Assembly: GCA_963764345.1 (NCBI GenBank)
Contig: CAVXSF010000011.1
Span: 55,754 to 119,753, forward strand
Reading direction: 5' to 3'
DNA from: DASQZK01 sp963764345
GTDB taxonomy: Bacteria > Bacteroidota > Bacteroidia > Bacteroidales > GCA-2748055
DNA: 64,000 nt
The stretch's first letter is position 1. Each line of letters begins with the position of its first letter. The notes below the pieces were generated by a model. That model saw nothing but the letters and a program-made list of their open reading frames with translations. It made no database searches and had not been told where the DNA came from. Positions 1 to 10,978 of this stretch are shown one piece after another. Made by a program: the position numbers and the translations under genes.

Positions 1-403
1 CCGGTTCGTAATCATACCCTCTTAGCGCAACGTAGAGATTTTTATTATCGTAAAGAATCTTAAATTCAGTCGGGAAAGATGGTTTTGCACCTTCATTCGG
101 AATAAACTGTGTGAAATTGCCACCCCATATACCGGTTTTCCAGCAATCGTCATCCAGTTTTCCGTCAATTAACGGCCGGGTGCCGGTCAGCCGTGATGCC
201 GTATATACCGGCTGGACAGGATTTCCGTTTCGCTTTCTCGTGGTATCGGCTGTAGCGGTATCTTCCGCGTCAGGATATAACGATCGACTTTCTGCCGGCA
301 ACGTCGTACTGCACAGAAACAGGACCTGCAAAAGGATTACATTCCGGATTTTCCTGAAAATAACAAAAGTGAAATCTGAAGATAAGGTTTCAACCTTTTT
401 CAT
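1..403 (-). CDS. DUF5916 / CBM9-like surface protein, N-terminal part (runs off the window edge)
   Basis: Reading the minus strand from the ATG at 403-401 gives about 134 codons with no stop before the window begins, so the 3' end is missing. After a basic, hydrophobic N-terminus (residues 1-40) comes a segment with ASRLTG, LIDGKLDDDCW, FIPNEG, PTEFKILYDNKNLYVAL and the start of a following GYD. This is the pattern of the CBM9-like domain that opens DUF5916 proteins, which usually continue into a large C-terminal outer-membrane-type beta region. The family is common in Bacteroidota and its function is not settled; surface glycan or protein handling is inferred from domain type only. It lies 88 bp upstream of and in the same orientation as the fucosidase stop, so it is a separate downstream gene on the minus strand. 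Confidence 0.8.
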   Translation of the reverse strand, partial: MKKVETLSSDFTFVIFRKIRNVILLQVLFLCSTTLPAESRSLYPDAEDTATADTTRKRNGNPVQPVYTASRLTGTRPLIDGKLDDDCWKTGIWGGNFTQFIPNEGAKPSFPTEFKILYDNKNLYVALRGYDYEP

Positions 404-491
404 CTGAACGTTTATGATTTAAGCCGGCATCTTCCGGGAAAGCCATTGCATACGGCTGAAGACTCTCTCTTTTTATGTATTCCCAAAAAAA

Positions 492-2196
492 TCAGATTGC
501 CCGGTTTAAAATCCATTCATTCAACAGGGGTGATTCTCCTTTGGCCCCGGTGATTTTCAACCTGAAATATCTCCCGGTAACCGGTTCGAAGGACTGGCTG
601 TGCCCGCAACCGTTTGTTTTACCACTCACTGCATCAACCCATTCACCACCCGCATTTTTGTATTGAAGGGTAAATGCCTGGCCGTGGTTGTCCCAGGGAT
701 GCCAGGGCTCTGCAACCGACAGATTTCCGATCTTTATATCTTCTCCGAGATCGACCTCAACCCAGCCGGTGGTATCACCCGGTGCTGTTTTCCATGCATC
801 TTTCGGATCGCCGTCAAAAAGGTTCGCTACCGAAGTTGCCGGGTCAGCCGACGAGGCAGTCCCCGTCTTCCCTGCCGTAGGAACCGGCAATACCCTGGGT
901 TCGCCTTCGAACTCAAGGGCAACAACGGAAAGAATACTATCGGGTGCTTCTGCCGGAACCTTTATTTCAATGTAATTATCCTTCTGCGTTACTTCCAGGT
1001 CTGAACCGGGATCGGCCAGCAAAACGGCACGACCTGCTTTATTTTGCATGGGCACTTTCAACAGCCCGTCTTCAGGCCAGGATACCACATGGAGATAAAG
1101 TGTCTGACCTTTGAGCGTTGCTCTTCCCCATGGCAGATAGGAGAACGGGCTGGCCTGTGTGCCATAAATGGCTTCGTGATTAACCTTCATCCATTCCCCG
1201 ATCTGGTTCAGGCGGGTAATGCTGGCCTGTGGAATTTCACCCTTTGAATCCGGTCCGACATTCAATAAGAAATTCCCGCCTTTTGAAACGATCTCGGAGA
1301 GTTTCAGGATCAGATCTTTGGTTGACTTCCAGTTCTGATCATACGATTTGTATCCCCAGGTATCGTTCATAGTCATACATACTTCCCAGTGGCGTCCGGG
1401 AAAACCGGTTGCAGGAATAAATTGTTCCGGCGTCTCGGTATCACCGTTTATGCCCCCGCCCAAACGGTTGTTGGTGATCAGATCAGGATATTTTGCAATG
1501 ATGGGAAGAAATTTTTCGGCACGTTCCTTAGTCATATCCACCGGTGTATCCCACCACAAAATATCGGGCTTATAGTCTGACAGAATTTCCTTCACCTGCG
1601 GAACGGCGATATTATCGAGGTAATCATCCATACTTCCGTCCTGTGCCGGATCCCAGTGTCCGCCCATGGCAGCCCCGCCCGGATGATTCCAGTCCTGCGC
1701 CTGGGAATAGTAAAAGCCGATTTTCATCCCTTCTTCCCTGCACGCTTTGACCAGCGGTTTCAGCAGATCCTTACCGTAAGGTGTCGCATCAACCACATCC
1801 CAGTCGGTGACTTTGGAATCGAACAAGGCAAATCCGTCATGATGTTTTGAGGTAATCACGATGTACTTCATCCCGGCATTCTTTGCCAGTCTGACCCAGG
1901 CTTCCGGATCATATTTTACCGGGTTGAATTCAGAAGCATATTTCTGGTACTCAGCCATTGGAATTTTGGCGTTATGCATGATCCATTCGCCGATACCGGG
2001 AATTTTCTCACCATGGTATGTCCCGGCAGGCACGGAGTAAACACCCCAGTGAATGAACATGCCGAATTTAGCATCGGTCCACCATTGCATGCGGTCTTGG
2101 GTATTGGTTTGTTTTGATTCCTTTTTTTCAGATGTTGAACAGAACGTGAGTAAAAGCATTACAGCCAGACCAAATGGGGAAGATGAATTTTTTCAT
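492..2196 (-). CDS. GH29 alpha-L-fucosidase with C-terminal discoidin-like domain; lipoprotein, start region frameshifted
   Basis: A 555-residue frame runs 2159-492. It has the GH29 signature: KFGMFIHWGVYS near the start, KHHDGFALF, GFYYSQAQDW, and ILWWDTP, whose Asp is the expected nucleophile. Residues about 415-555 form an F5/8 type C (discoidin-like) domain, predicted to bind sugar. The enzyme would remove terminal alpha-L-fucose at the cell surface or in the periplasm. The in-frame ATG at 2159 lies inside a hydrophobic stretch. A better start, ATG at 2196, is one base out of frame across a run of six A. With five A the N-terminus would read MKNSSSPFGLAV followed by MLLLTFC, a normal lipoprotein signal with a lipobox cysteine. 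So either one base has been gained in the homopolymer or there is a sequence error; the rest of the gene is intact. Confidence 0.88.
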
Positions 2197-2409
2197 GGCA
2201 GGTCTTTGTTTTTTTTAATGGATAGTGGCAAGGTTTAGGCGTCCCTAAATTAGAAATAAATTCAAAAAAATAGCCGGTCTGCTTTCAATTTCTGTGAGCT
2301 GCGATTTAATTTACGTTCAACCGCTATTGCTTAAACGCCTGACAAGTATCAAAGTAAATGGCTTTCCCGGTTGACGGCCTTAAACAATGGATAGGGAACA
2401 AGTAATTTG

Positions 2410-2443
2410 AAAAATCAACGGGACGGAGTACACCGTCCCGTTG
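2410..2443 (-). terminator. Rho-independent terminator after the SusCD-type operon
   Basis: A perfect 11-bp stem (CAACGGGACGG at 2416-2426 with its complement at 2433-2443) and a 6-base loop lie just past the stop of the T9SS-sorted protein gene. On the minus strand the stem is followed by a short T run (2415-2411). The position and T tract fit termination of the ECF-FecR-SusC-SusD operon. Confidence 0.75.
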
Positions 2444-2456
2444 TATAACCAACAAT

Positions 2457-4033
2457 TTACCTGGCAATAATTATATTACCAGTTAAATGTTTCCCTTCGG
2501 AGGTGATTACCATGCAATGGTAAACACCGGTTGGCAGTTGGCTGACTGATATTTGTTGATGACCGGTAATGTCGGAGGATAAAACAACCCGGCCGCCTGT
2601 ATCGAAGATCCTCAGAAAGGCGCGTTCCCCGGCAGCCTTCGGATCAATGGTAATAAAATCTGAAGCAGGATTTGGCCAGACAGATAATTTTTCCCGGATA
2701 AGATGATTTTCCGGAACGCTTGTCACATAATCCGAATAATAGTAATGCGTATCTGAGGGATTAATGCCCGGCTCATTATTCCCGGTTAAACTTATGACGA
2801 TTTTCTCAGAAGGTGCATTCGTTCCGGATAACGCAAACCTCGGCCACATAACATTTTTACTTTCGATGGATAAATCATAATTCCACTCTTCCCTAAAATA
2901 AGGCTTCCAGTTATCCGTAAATGTTATATCGTACAAATAATTTTCATGATAATCCAGGTTCCCTTCCGGAGTAAACATATAGGCATCTTTCCAGCCCTGG
3001 TTTTGATCGTAAAGAATAAGGGATTTATTCGTTATACGATTATTTTCATCAAGGTCGATACTACGATTAATGAATATTTTCCACTCTTCCGATTCCTCAA
3101 TCCAATGGTATAATTTCTGGTCTGTTAACAGTGTACCATGAAATTTTTGTAAGTCTTTTGCTGATTTTATCCAGGTTCCTTCCGGTTGTGAGGCAACGTA
3201 AGTGATGAATTTCATTGAATCCGGTGTCGAATATTCAAAAACCGAGTATACACTGTCCCTCCAGCTGCTGTTATTCAAATCCCAGTAACTTATCATCCGT
3301 TGCATGGCAAAGTCGGCTGTGGGATAGATATCCCGGGTCTTCATTTTATTCACAACATCCCAATCAGACTGGTTTGAATTCCAGATATAGTTTTCAAGGA
3401 AGTAGGTACTATCCTTAATTGTAATGATTGAATATTGCACACGCATACTATTCGGTTCCCAGTCATTGAGGTCGTTGTTCCAGGAAAAGTCGACGGAAGT
3501 CTCCCGATTATCTTCTTCCTGATAAAAAGTCATGCTTTTTTGCTGGCCAACCCAAGATTCATCCCATAGGTACAGGTATGTATAAAGGGTATCATTAATG
3601 GTGATTGTTTCATACTTATCGTCGGTTCCCAGTCGGCTCCATTGAAGAGATAGGAAATGATTCTTGCATCATTCCCCTGTTCATCGTACGTATATTCAGT
3701 TTTAGAAGAAGGACTCCAGGGATAATTTATTTTATACCTGGTATACTCCGTTTCGACAGCAATTTTTTCAATATCTGTGTAATAAGTATACTCCGTTTTA
3801 TTTCCTTCCGAGATCGTTGAGTCGAGTTTATAAGTAAGCTCTTCGCCCCCTGTCAGTTTAGCGGGAGGATTCGGGAATTCCCTGACTGGCAGGAAATAAC
3901 CGGCGGGGTTATTTGCGGGTGACAAATTGGTTTCATAAGGAAGAATCTGTGCATTAAGGCCGGATGACAGCAGAATTAATGCAACCGGAACTTTATATAT
4001 AAACCGGGCAATGACATTTTTTTTGTTTTTCAT
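2457..4033 (-). pseudogene. Secreted protein with T9SS type A sorting domain (one frameshift)
   Basis: Two frames form one gene of about 525 codons. Residues 1-30 are a signal peptide ending near LNAQ. The body has repeated short modules with aromatic and WE/WD motifs (EYTYDEQGND, GADWEP, NDWEP, QSDWDV). The last 80 residues carry the T9SS sorting domain hallmarks: VWPNPASDF, LRIFDTGGR, QLPTGVY and a basic final segment. The frame shifts by one base between about 3618 and 3630; in the next frame the protein continues DKYETITINDTLY and joins the ORF ending at 2457. The start codon overlaps the SusD stop by 4 bp, so it is translationally coupled and probably a surface partner of the SusCD transporter. 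Binding specificity cannot be read. Confidence 0.75.
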
Positions 4034-5601
4034 GGCAGTAAGGTTTTTGCTTGTAAATAGTGTTTATTTTTTACTCTCTCCCGAATTTCTTCGATGAGCC
4101 ATTTATCTGATTCAGGGTTTTTAAAAAAATACGGATCCGTTGAAAGCTGATCGTTAAACGTTATTTTTTGGTCTTTTGGATTTCTGTTTTTGTCAAGTTC
4201 ATCGAGTAATTCAAGTCTCACAACATCGAACCATCTTCCTTCCGGCTCCATGCTGAGTTCCCAGGCACGTTCCCGGATGATACTGTTTAATAATTGCTCC
4301 CTGCCGGTATTTGCAGGTAAATCAAAGTCAGATTCTGTATGAATATCGACATGATTAGCCCGTCGCCTGATCCTATTTATGACATCAATAACATCGGCAC
4401 CGGCATCCCCGAGGCATGTTTTTGCTTCAGCCCAGGTAAGCAGGGTCTGGGTGTAGCGGAGAAGCGTCAGCGGGATCTCTGTCCGAAGAGGATTCTCGTT
4501 TAAAGCAGACGAGTCAATATGTGATTCATCAAGCCACTTTTTGTAGAAAACGGTAGTGGCGAAATCCCAGTAAGTAATCGTGGAATCCACGGGTTGTAAT
4601 TTGTACTGTATACCATGTTCCCCGGGCAAGGGTAATCGACCGGTATAAGTTCCGGATATCAGCGTAACCTGCTTACGGTAATTATCAGGGAAGTTGAAAA
4701 AGAAGATTGAGTTAAGGGACATAAACCCCCTGGTAAACATAGATCGAATCACTTTTTACGGAAGTGACCTTCCCCTGGCATATTCGGTTGGTAATGCCGT
4801 TTTTTTTGCTGAAATATGTTCCGAAGATGATTTCATGATTTTGTTTTGAAGAATTCCACAGGTTGCCAAAATCTTCTTCAAACGCGTACCCGTATAATTC
4901 ATGATTTCTGATCACATCTTCCGCCCGGTCGGCTGCCAGGGCATATTTATCATTGTCGAATACCGGGTATCCGGCCCATGACAGGTACAATTCTGCCAAC
5001 AAGGCACTGACCGTTCCCCTGTCGGGCGTTTCGCCCGGAATTACTTGCATGCGCAGCTGATTCAGGCAGGTATTCTTCAGCTCTCAGGAGAATTTCTTCC
5101 GTTTTTTCGTATATCCGGGGTTTATCCAGATAGCTTACCTGATAATTGACTTCATAATTATCAATATATGGCGGATCATTGAATAACCTGGATAATTTGA
5201 AGTAACAGTAGCCTTTCAGGAACAAAACCTCGCCATAAAGTGCTTTATCCGACACCGGATCCAATTCGTCCAGCAATTTGTTAGCCGAAATAATTGCACG
5301 GTAAATATCCTGAAAGAAATTCCCGAGAATACTTTCCAGGTTACAATTACCCAATTCACAGCGATCAGACAGGTAGGAAAATACATTGACATCATCAGAC
5401 CTTGAAAGCAGGTAGAATATAATACTGGTTATGTACTTCCGAAATAAGATAATAAATCCCATTGACCATTTTCAGATGTTCTTCAGCGCGACCGCCAGAG
5501 ACCGGAAGGCTTTCCGGTTCTGTCTTCAAAGGCTCACAGGAAACACTCGAGAGACAAGTCAGCAAAATCAACAATATGACATATTTTAATTTACCGTGCA
5601 T
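4030..5601 (-). pseudogene. SusD/RagB-family glycan-binding lipoprotein, broken by three frameshifts
   Basis: Four overlapping frames give one SusD-like protein of about 520 codons. The N-terminus is a lipoprotein signal with lipobox SVSC. TPR-like SusD features follow: YRAIISANKLLDELD, GEVLFLKGYCYFKL, AELYLSWAGYP, LLTWAEAK and IIRERAWELSMEPEGRWFDVVR, the last being the highly conserved C-terminal SusD block. Frame breaks lie near 5395-5402, 5050-5060 and 4735-4752, each compensated by moving one base. SusD proteins bind glycan at the cell surface and close over the SusC barrel. Start ATG overlaps the SusC stop (TGATG), showing coupling. Protein identity is well kept between breaks, so the damage is recent or arises from sequence error. 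Confidence 0.85.
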
Positions 5602-8600
5602 CAGAACTGCAGATTAAATTTTATATAGTATGACCTTGAGTTAGGCCAGGCTCCAAGGTCGATTGCATTATCCGTGAAATTATTATCGGTATATATGGTT
5701 GCCTCCGGATCGTAGCCGCCGTACCTGGTAAAAGTAAAGAGGTTTTCCACGCTTAGGGAAATGGCCAGTTCGCCGGTTTTGGCTATTTTTTTGGGAAAAT
5801 TATAGGTAAGTGTGAGAGTTTTTAGTCGAATAAAACCGGCATCCTCAACAAAGAAGGAGGATTCGTACAGGTAACTGTTCTCCATATACCTGAGTGAGTC
5901 TGATACAATCGATTGGACATCATGGTTTGTTCCTGTAATATAAGTTGTTGCCCTGGTACTGTTAAACTTTTGGTTACCAATAACCGCATACCACAACATG
6001 CCTATATCAAACCGCCCGAAATGAAAAGTATTAAACCAGCTCAACGTAAAGTCCGGCAGACTGTTACCAATAGCCTGTTTATCCGACTCCGTCAATTGAT
6101 ATTTATCGGTTGTATCCGTTTTTTCATATTTCATGCCAGCGGCGACCAGTACTTTGTTTCCCCTTTCATCGGTGATCGTTCCTTTTTGTCTGGCTTCTTC
6201 TTTCTCTTTCCCGCTGGCAACGCCTAGTACTTTGTACCCATAAATATTTCCCAGGCGGCCTCCTTTAACCAGGGTGAAATCGGGAATAAGGATATCAGAA
6301 TTTTTAAAGTACAGGGTATCGTTTAAATCCAGCTTTGTGATATACTGGTCAGTTTGTGAGTAGCTTATCCTGGAAAGCCAGTTAAAGCGCGAATTATTTA
6401 CCGGTTGTATTTCAAGGCACAGTTCCCATCCATGATTCTTCATAACCCCAAAATTCACGACCATATAGCCTCCGCCGTAAAATGTTGGTATCTGGCGTTG
6501 AAGCAAAAGATCCCTGTTAAACCTTACATAATAATCCGCACTGAAAACGACCCGGTTTTTTAATACTGAAAATTCAAGCCCATAATTTGTTTCCCGTACT
6601 ACTTCATTTTTTAGTTTTTTGTTGGATAAATTTGAGATATAAGTGGCAGGCTGAACTTCATGCCCGCTGTATATGGCAATGGCTTGGTTATACAAATCAT
6701 TGTTCAGGCTGTTTAAGGGAGAGTTCCCGGGTATACCCAATCGGCAAGAGGTAAAAATAGTCCAGTACCTTCAGGTTGTTTAGTACCCTTTCCCGGCTTA
6801 TGTGCCATTTCATATCAACGGATGGAAAAAGTTTTGAAACGGAACCATTTACGCCATTTTTGAGGGTACTGTAATTCAGCAGGCCGGTAATACTGTATTT
6901 ATTTCGGTATCTGTAATCTAACCGGCCGATGAATGAAGAAATTTTCCGGACTGCTGATCCATCCATCCCGTAAATAGCCTGGGATCCTTTGATATAGGTA
7001 TCTCTTGTTTTACTGATACCGTCAATTTCAATATTCTGTGTTGAATCCACCTGCCACCATGTTCCGTCGACGTAACGGCTATATGTTCCCCGGACGAACA
7101 GGCGGTGCTCATCGCGGCGCGTTGCCCATTTTAAATCATACTGTTGGTTTAACAGGTAGATGGCTTCATGGTCTGACAAAAAAGAGCTACCGGCATTGTT
7201 CGCAGTATTATGATACATACGGTAGGAGCCGGCCAGCAAAAAGGCTAAGGACAGATTACTGGAAAATTTTGCCATTCCCGAAACGTTCATTGCCTGGGAA
7301 GTTATTTCCTGTTTCTTTGTATGTTGCAGGAGTGAATCGAGGTTCAGCGTGGTGTTTGATAAGATGGACAGGGAACCTGAGGGGTCAAAATCGCTTACAT
7401 CAGGATTATAATAAAGCCTTTTTTTCTTTAGCAGGAAAGAGTCGGGTGTCGCATTAAATCCCGGCTCTATATTGATACCCTTATAAATCAGGCTGTTTCC
7501 GAGATAATTTTCGAGGTTATTTCGGATGGACTGACGGCTCGCCCTGTAGGTCAGATTCATCCCGAACCGGCTGTTAAACTGCCTGTTCAGGTTGCCATGA
7601 AAAGCATACCTTCGATAATCTGAATTTTTTACTACACCCTCGTTCGTAAAGACATTCCCCGAAAGGTAAAAATTAACATTTTTTATCGCTCCCGATCCGG
7701 CTAACTGATATTCATTTAATAATCCGGTACCAAACAATTTGTTATGCCAGTTGGTGGAGACCGGATTTCCATTGATACTACCTAGATCATAAGTATATCC
7801 CAGGCACCTTCATTGTCTTTATACCGGTAAAACCAGGGATTAACCAATGTATCGTGTACGTGTAATGTATTGAAGAAATCGTTGCTGTTCATTAAACGAT
7901 ACCTTTGGCTCATCTGCTGGATGCCAAATCGGGTTGAAAATTGCAGATGTCTTTCCCCGGTTGATTTTTTAGTGTTGATGACAACCACACCGTTACCTCC
8001 CTGGTAACCATAGAAAGCGGTGGAAGCCGCATCCTTAAGCACAGTTATCGACTCCACGTCAAAGGGGTTCAGGTCAGCCACACCGATCGACCGCATATTC
8101 AGCACCGGTACAGGTTCGCCGTCGATAATATACAGGGGCTCTGCACTGGCCATGATTGAATTGATACCCCGGATCCTTATCCTGTTCTGATCGCCGGGGG
8201 CCCCGGAAGTCTTTGTAGCCCAGAGACCCTTGACTGTGCCGGCAAGGATATCGGTGATGTTATTTACATTTAATACCCGGATTACATCCGATCCGATTTT
8301 TTCTTTTGAACTTCCAATCTCCGAATCTGCATTATTCCGTTGCCTCCTGATCTCAACTTCACCAATATTTTTTGATTTTTTCTTCAGGCTGAAATCAACG
8401 GTTTTATCCGAATAAAGCGAGACCGTCTGTTTACCGGTCCGATAACCAATAAAACTACAGACGAGAACATGAACACCAACAGGTGCCTGAAAAGCATACT
8501 GCCCTTTTTCATCCGATACGGCCCCATTGTTCGATCCCTCAAGATAAACAGACGCGCCGGCCAGGGGAAACGCTCCAATTGTGTCGGTGATGATCCCTGA

Positions 8601-8944
8601 AATGGTCTGCTTTTTTGTCGTATTCTTCATTTTTATAAGAAGGTAATTCTCACTGATGGTTATTTCCAGGGGCGAATTTTGATTCAGGTATTTAATCAAA
8701 ATCATCAGTGGTATCTTTTTCCCGGGAAGGGTTATATGCTGACTGAGAGGAATGATCTTCCGGTTATAAATCAAAACATATTCCGACTGGTTTTCAATGG
8801 CGGTAAGAATGTCTCCAAGGCTCTGTTCATTTGAATCAAATGAAATATCAGAATCTGAATGACAGGCATTATTCTGGCTGTAGCAGTTTGCCGAAGAGAT
8901 GCTAAAAGGAAAAACAGAAATTTATATATCACGCGGTTTGACAT
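5601..8944 (-). pseudogene. SusC/RagA-family TonB-dependent transporter with STN domain, broken by at least three frameshifts
   Basis: Reassembled over frames this is about 1,110 codons, normal for SusC. The likely start is ATG 8944 with a hydrophobic leader (VIYKFLFFLLA). After a frame change near 8895-8910 there is an STN/secretin-like domain (LGDILTAIENQSEYVLIYNR), then a CarboxypepD-regulatory-like fold (ISGIITDTIG, GAFPLAGASVYLEG), a TonB plug (RIRIRGINSIM, PLYIIDGEP, LKDAASTAFYG) and the barrel, with the terminal strand YYIKFNLQF. Other breaks lie near 7795 and 6740. The STN domain marks a transporter that signals to an anti-sigma factor, matching the FecR and ECF genes just upstream. 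It would import oligosaccharide or another large ligand together with SusD. As read it cannot make a full barrel. Confidence 0.87.
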
Positions 8945-8976
8945 GAGAAAATTTCTGAAAAATGAGTCACTTGTTT

Positions 8977-9970
8977 TTATTTCCCGTACGCTTCATACTT
9001 TCCGTCTTTCTCCACAAATTTCAAATCCAGTGTATATCCGATCATCTTTAAAATATTATCCAGTGATTCGGATTTAAACTGCGCTTTGAGTTCATAATTT
9101 CCTGAATCAGGTACATGGTTATCGATTGTTACATTAAAATGATCGCTCAAAATTCTAAGCACTTCAGTCAACGGCGTATCATTAAATATCAACTCGTTGG
9201 TTTTCCATGCGAGGTAATTAGGATCCGTGTTCATGCTCACCAGGGCGGTTTTTGCGCCATCCGGAAGAACAGCCTTTTCGCCCGCTGTCAGTTCAACCAT
9301 GCGGTCCTTTTTTCTGAAAAAAGCCACCCGGCCTCTTTGAACGATAACTGACACAAAATCCTGATCTTTTCCGGCATCGACCAGGAAGGCCGTACCCAAT
9401 ACTTTAACTGTAGCAGATCCTGCGCTTATGCTGAATGGTTTAAGAGTATCACGTTCGATATCAAAAAAAGCTGCACCGGTAAGCATTACCTCCCCTTTCC
9501 GTTTTCAGAAACTGACGGTGCAACCTGAGGGAACTATTCTGGTTGAGCCATACCTTGGAATGATCCGGCAGAAGGATCTCCTTTACGGTATCCTGAGACT
9601 GGTAGAATGCTATCTCCTGACCATTGTACTGCCTGTATTGAACATATTTCCGGGCGCCGAAAGAAAAGGCAAGTATTAAGGCCAAAACGGCAGCAATGCG
9701 CCAGTAGCGGTTCAGATGCAAAATGCCTGTCTGTTGTTTGCCTTGCCTGCTGGTGGTATTTTGTTTTACATATTACCAGGCCCTGGCCGTGTCGGGATTA
9801 AAATCTGAAAAGGCATTTTTTGATTTGTCCCAGTAGACCTGAATTTTTTCTACTTCCTTCCTGTTGGATTCCGATTCTTCAATCCAGGCTTTAAAGATTT
9901 CCTCTTCTTTTCCGGTTAAAGAATGCGTAAGAAACTTTGCGATGAGTTCGTATTTTGTATCCTGTGACAT
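8977..9970 (-). pseudogene. FecR-family anti-sigma factor, inactivated by an in-frame TAA and a frameshift
   Basis: The reassembled protein is about 330 codons. Residues 1-65 are the cytoplasmic N-terminal domain (KFLTHSLTGKEEE, EAW-type ending DTARAW). Then comes an in-frame TAA at 9775-9773, after which the same frame continues YVKQN to a single membrane helix (IAAVLALILAFSFG) and the periplasmic FecR domain (VWLNQNSSLRL). A one-base shift near 9485-9495 leads into GEVMLTGAAFFDIE, VLGTAFLV and a C-terminal STN-like region (FNDTPLTEVLRILSDHF). FecR proteins hold an ECF sigma factor until the cognate transporter signals. The TAA is the only clear nonsense mutation in the cassette. Losing the membrane and periplasmic parts would leave only the short cytoplasmic domain. 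Confidence 0.85.
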
Positions 9971-10035
9971 ACCACCTGGTTTTTATGGTATGACACAAAA
10001 AAGAGAGACAGCCCCCAAACGGAAACAGGATTTTT

Positions 10036-10611
10036 TTACAGCGAATTAAAAATCTTCATCAATTCCGGCAGGAGAAGGGGAAGGGCAACCGACCATTCAT
10101 TTTCGAGGTGGGCCCTGATTTTCCTTAGTGCAATGGTAATTTGATTCTCAACGGTTTTTACGGAGATATTCAGTTCTTCGGCGATCTCACGGTTTGTCAT
10201 ACCGCTGAAACGGCTCAGGGCGAATACCGCATAGCATCGCTCCGGTAATAATTTCAGGCTGTCATTCAGCACACGTTCAAGTTCAGCGGTGGTCATTATT
10301 TCGTGAGGACCCTCATGATCTGAAATAAACTCCGGTCCGGTACCTGAATCATCCAGAGAATGGATCTTTTGAAAAGCTTTTTTCAGCTCATTAATACACC
10401 TGTTCCGGACCGCTTTGTATAAATAGGCTTTAATCGATTGGGAGATGTGTATTTCCTCCCTCTTTTCCCAGAGCCTGATAAATACTTCCTGCACAATTTC
10501 CTCGGCAAAGGCTTCGTGTCGTACAAACCTGACAGCATGGAAGCATAATTCCCGGTAATGCAGATTAAATAGTTTTTTGAAGGTAAGTTCGTTAATTTCG
10601 GGTTTGTCCAT
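10036..10611 (-). CDS. ECF-type RNA polymerase sigma factor (sigma-70 family), regulator of the SusCD cassette
   Basis: This 191-residue frame is complete. Sigma region 2 lies at about residues 15-85 (AEEIVQEVFIRLWEKRE, SIKAYLYKAVRNRCINELK) and region 4 at about 115-170 (LPERCYAVFALSRFSGMTNREIAEELNISVKTVENQITIALRKIR), the helix-turn-helix that reads the -35 element. Length and order match the Bacteroidota ECF factors paired with FecR and SusC. FecR begins 66 bp downstream. It is the only undamaged member of the five-gene cassette, so it may now be unregulated or may serve targets elsewhere. A sigma-A-type promoter lies 40-70 bp upstream of its start. Confidence 0.93.
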   Translation of the reverse strand: MDKPEINELTFKKLFNLHYRELCFHAVRFVRHEAFAEEIVQEVFIRLWEKREEIHISQSIKAYLYKAVRNRCINELKKAFQKIHSLDDSGTGPEFISDHEGPHEIMTTAELERVLNDSLKLLPERCYAVFALSRFSGMTNREIAEELNISVKTVENQITIALRKIRAHLENEWSVALPLLLPELMKIFNSL

Positions 10612-10650
10612 GCCTGATCATTTCTCAGTAAGAGCGTTGATTTATCCGGA

Positions 10651-10680
10651 CAAAAATAAGATATAATCAGTAAGAACAAA
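10651..10680 (-). promoter_or_regulatory. Bacteroidota housekeeping promoter of the ECF sigma gene
   Basis: On the minus strand TTTG (10680-10677) is followed by 18 bases and then TATTTTTG (10658-10651), matching the Bacteroidota consensus TTTG-N19-TAnnTTTG within one base of spacing. Transcription would start near 10644, leaving a leader of about 33 nt before the ATG at 10611. Confidence 0.65.
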
Positions 10681-10754
10681 TAATCCCTTCTGAAATCAGA
10701 GAATCGCCAGCCAAAGTAAATTAATGAAGTTTTGAAGGATGGGTTCAGGTTGGG

Positions 10755-10905
10755 AGTGAGGAGTGAGGAGTAAAAGATTAGTGAGTAGAGATTAGTGAGT
10801 AGAGATTAGTGAGTAGAGATTAGTGAGTAGAGATTAGTGAGTAAAAGAGATTAGTGAGTAGAGATTAGTGATTAGAGATTAGTGATTAGAGGAGAGAGAA
10901 GAGAG
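10755..10905. repeat. 14-bp tandem repeat array, unit GTGAGTAGAGATTA
   Basis: About eight imperfect copies of a 14-bp purine-rich unit fill the 370-bp space between the ECF sigma promoter and the Gfo/Idh gene. Later copies vary (GTGATTAGAGATTA, and one with an AAAAG insertion). The complement of the same motif recurs at 44360-44530. No reading frame is supported and there are no spacers, so it is not a CRISPR array. Confidence 0.85.
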
Positions 10906-10978
10906 GAGTAGGTTGTTCCGTATCTTCTAAAATAAAACTTGAATAAAAAAGATGATTTAAAACAGAATCCGTTAGTCA

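Noticed and set aside
10755..10905. Phase-variable promoter repeat for the Gfo/Idh gene or the sigma factor
   Set aside because: The array lies downstream of the Gfo/Idh stop and upstream of the sigma promoter with no overlap of either promoter, so control by repeat length is not supported.
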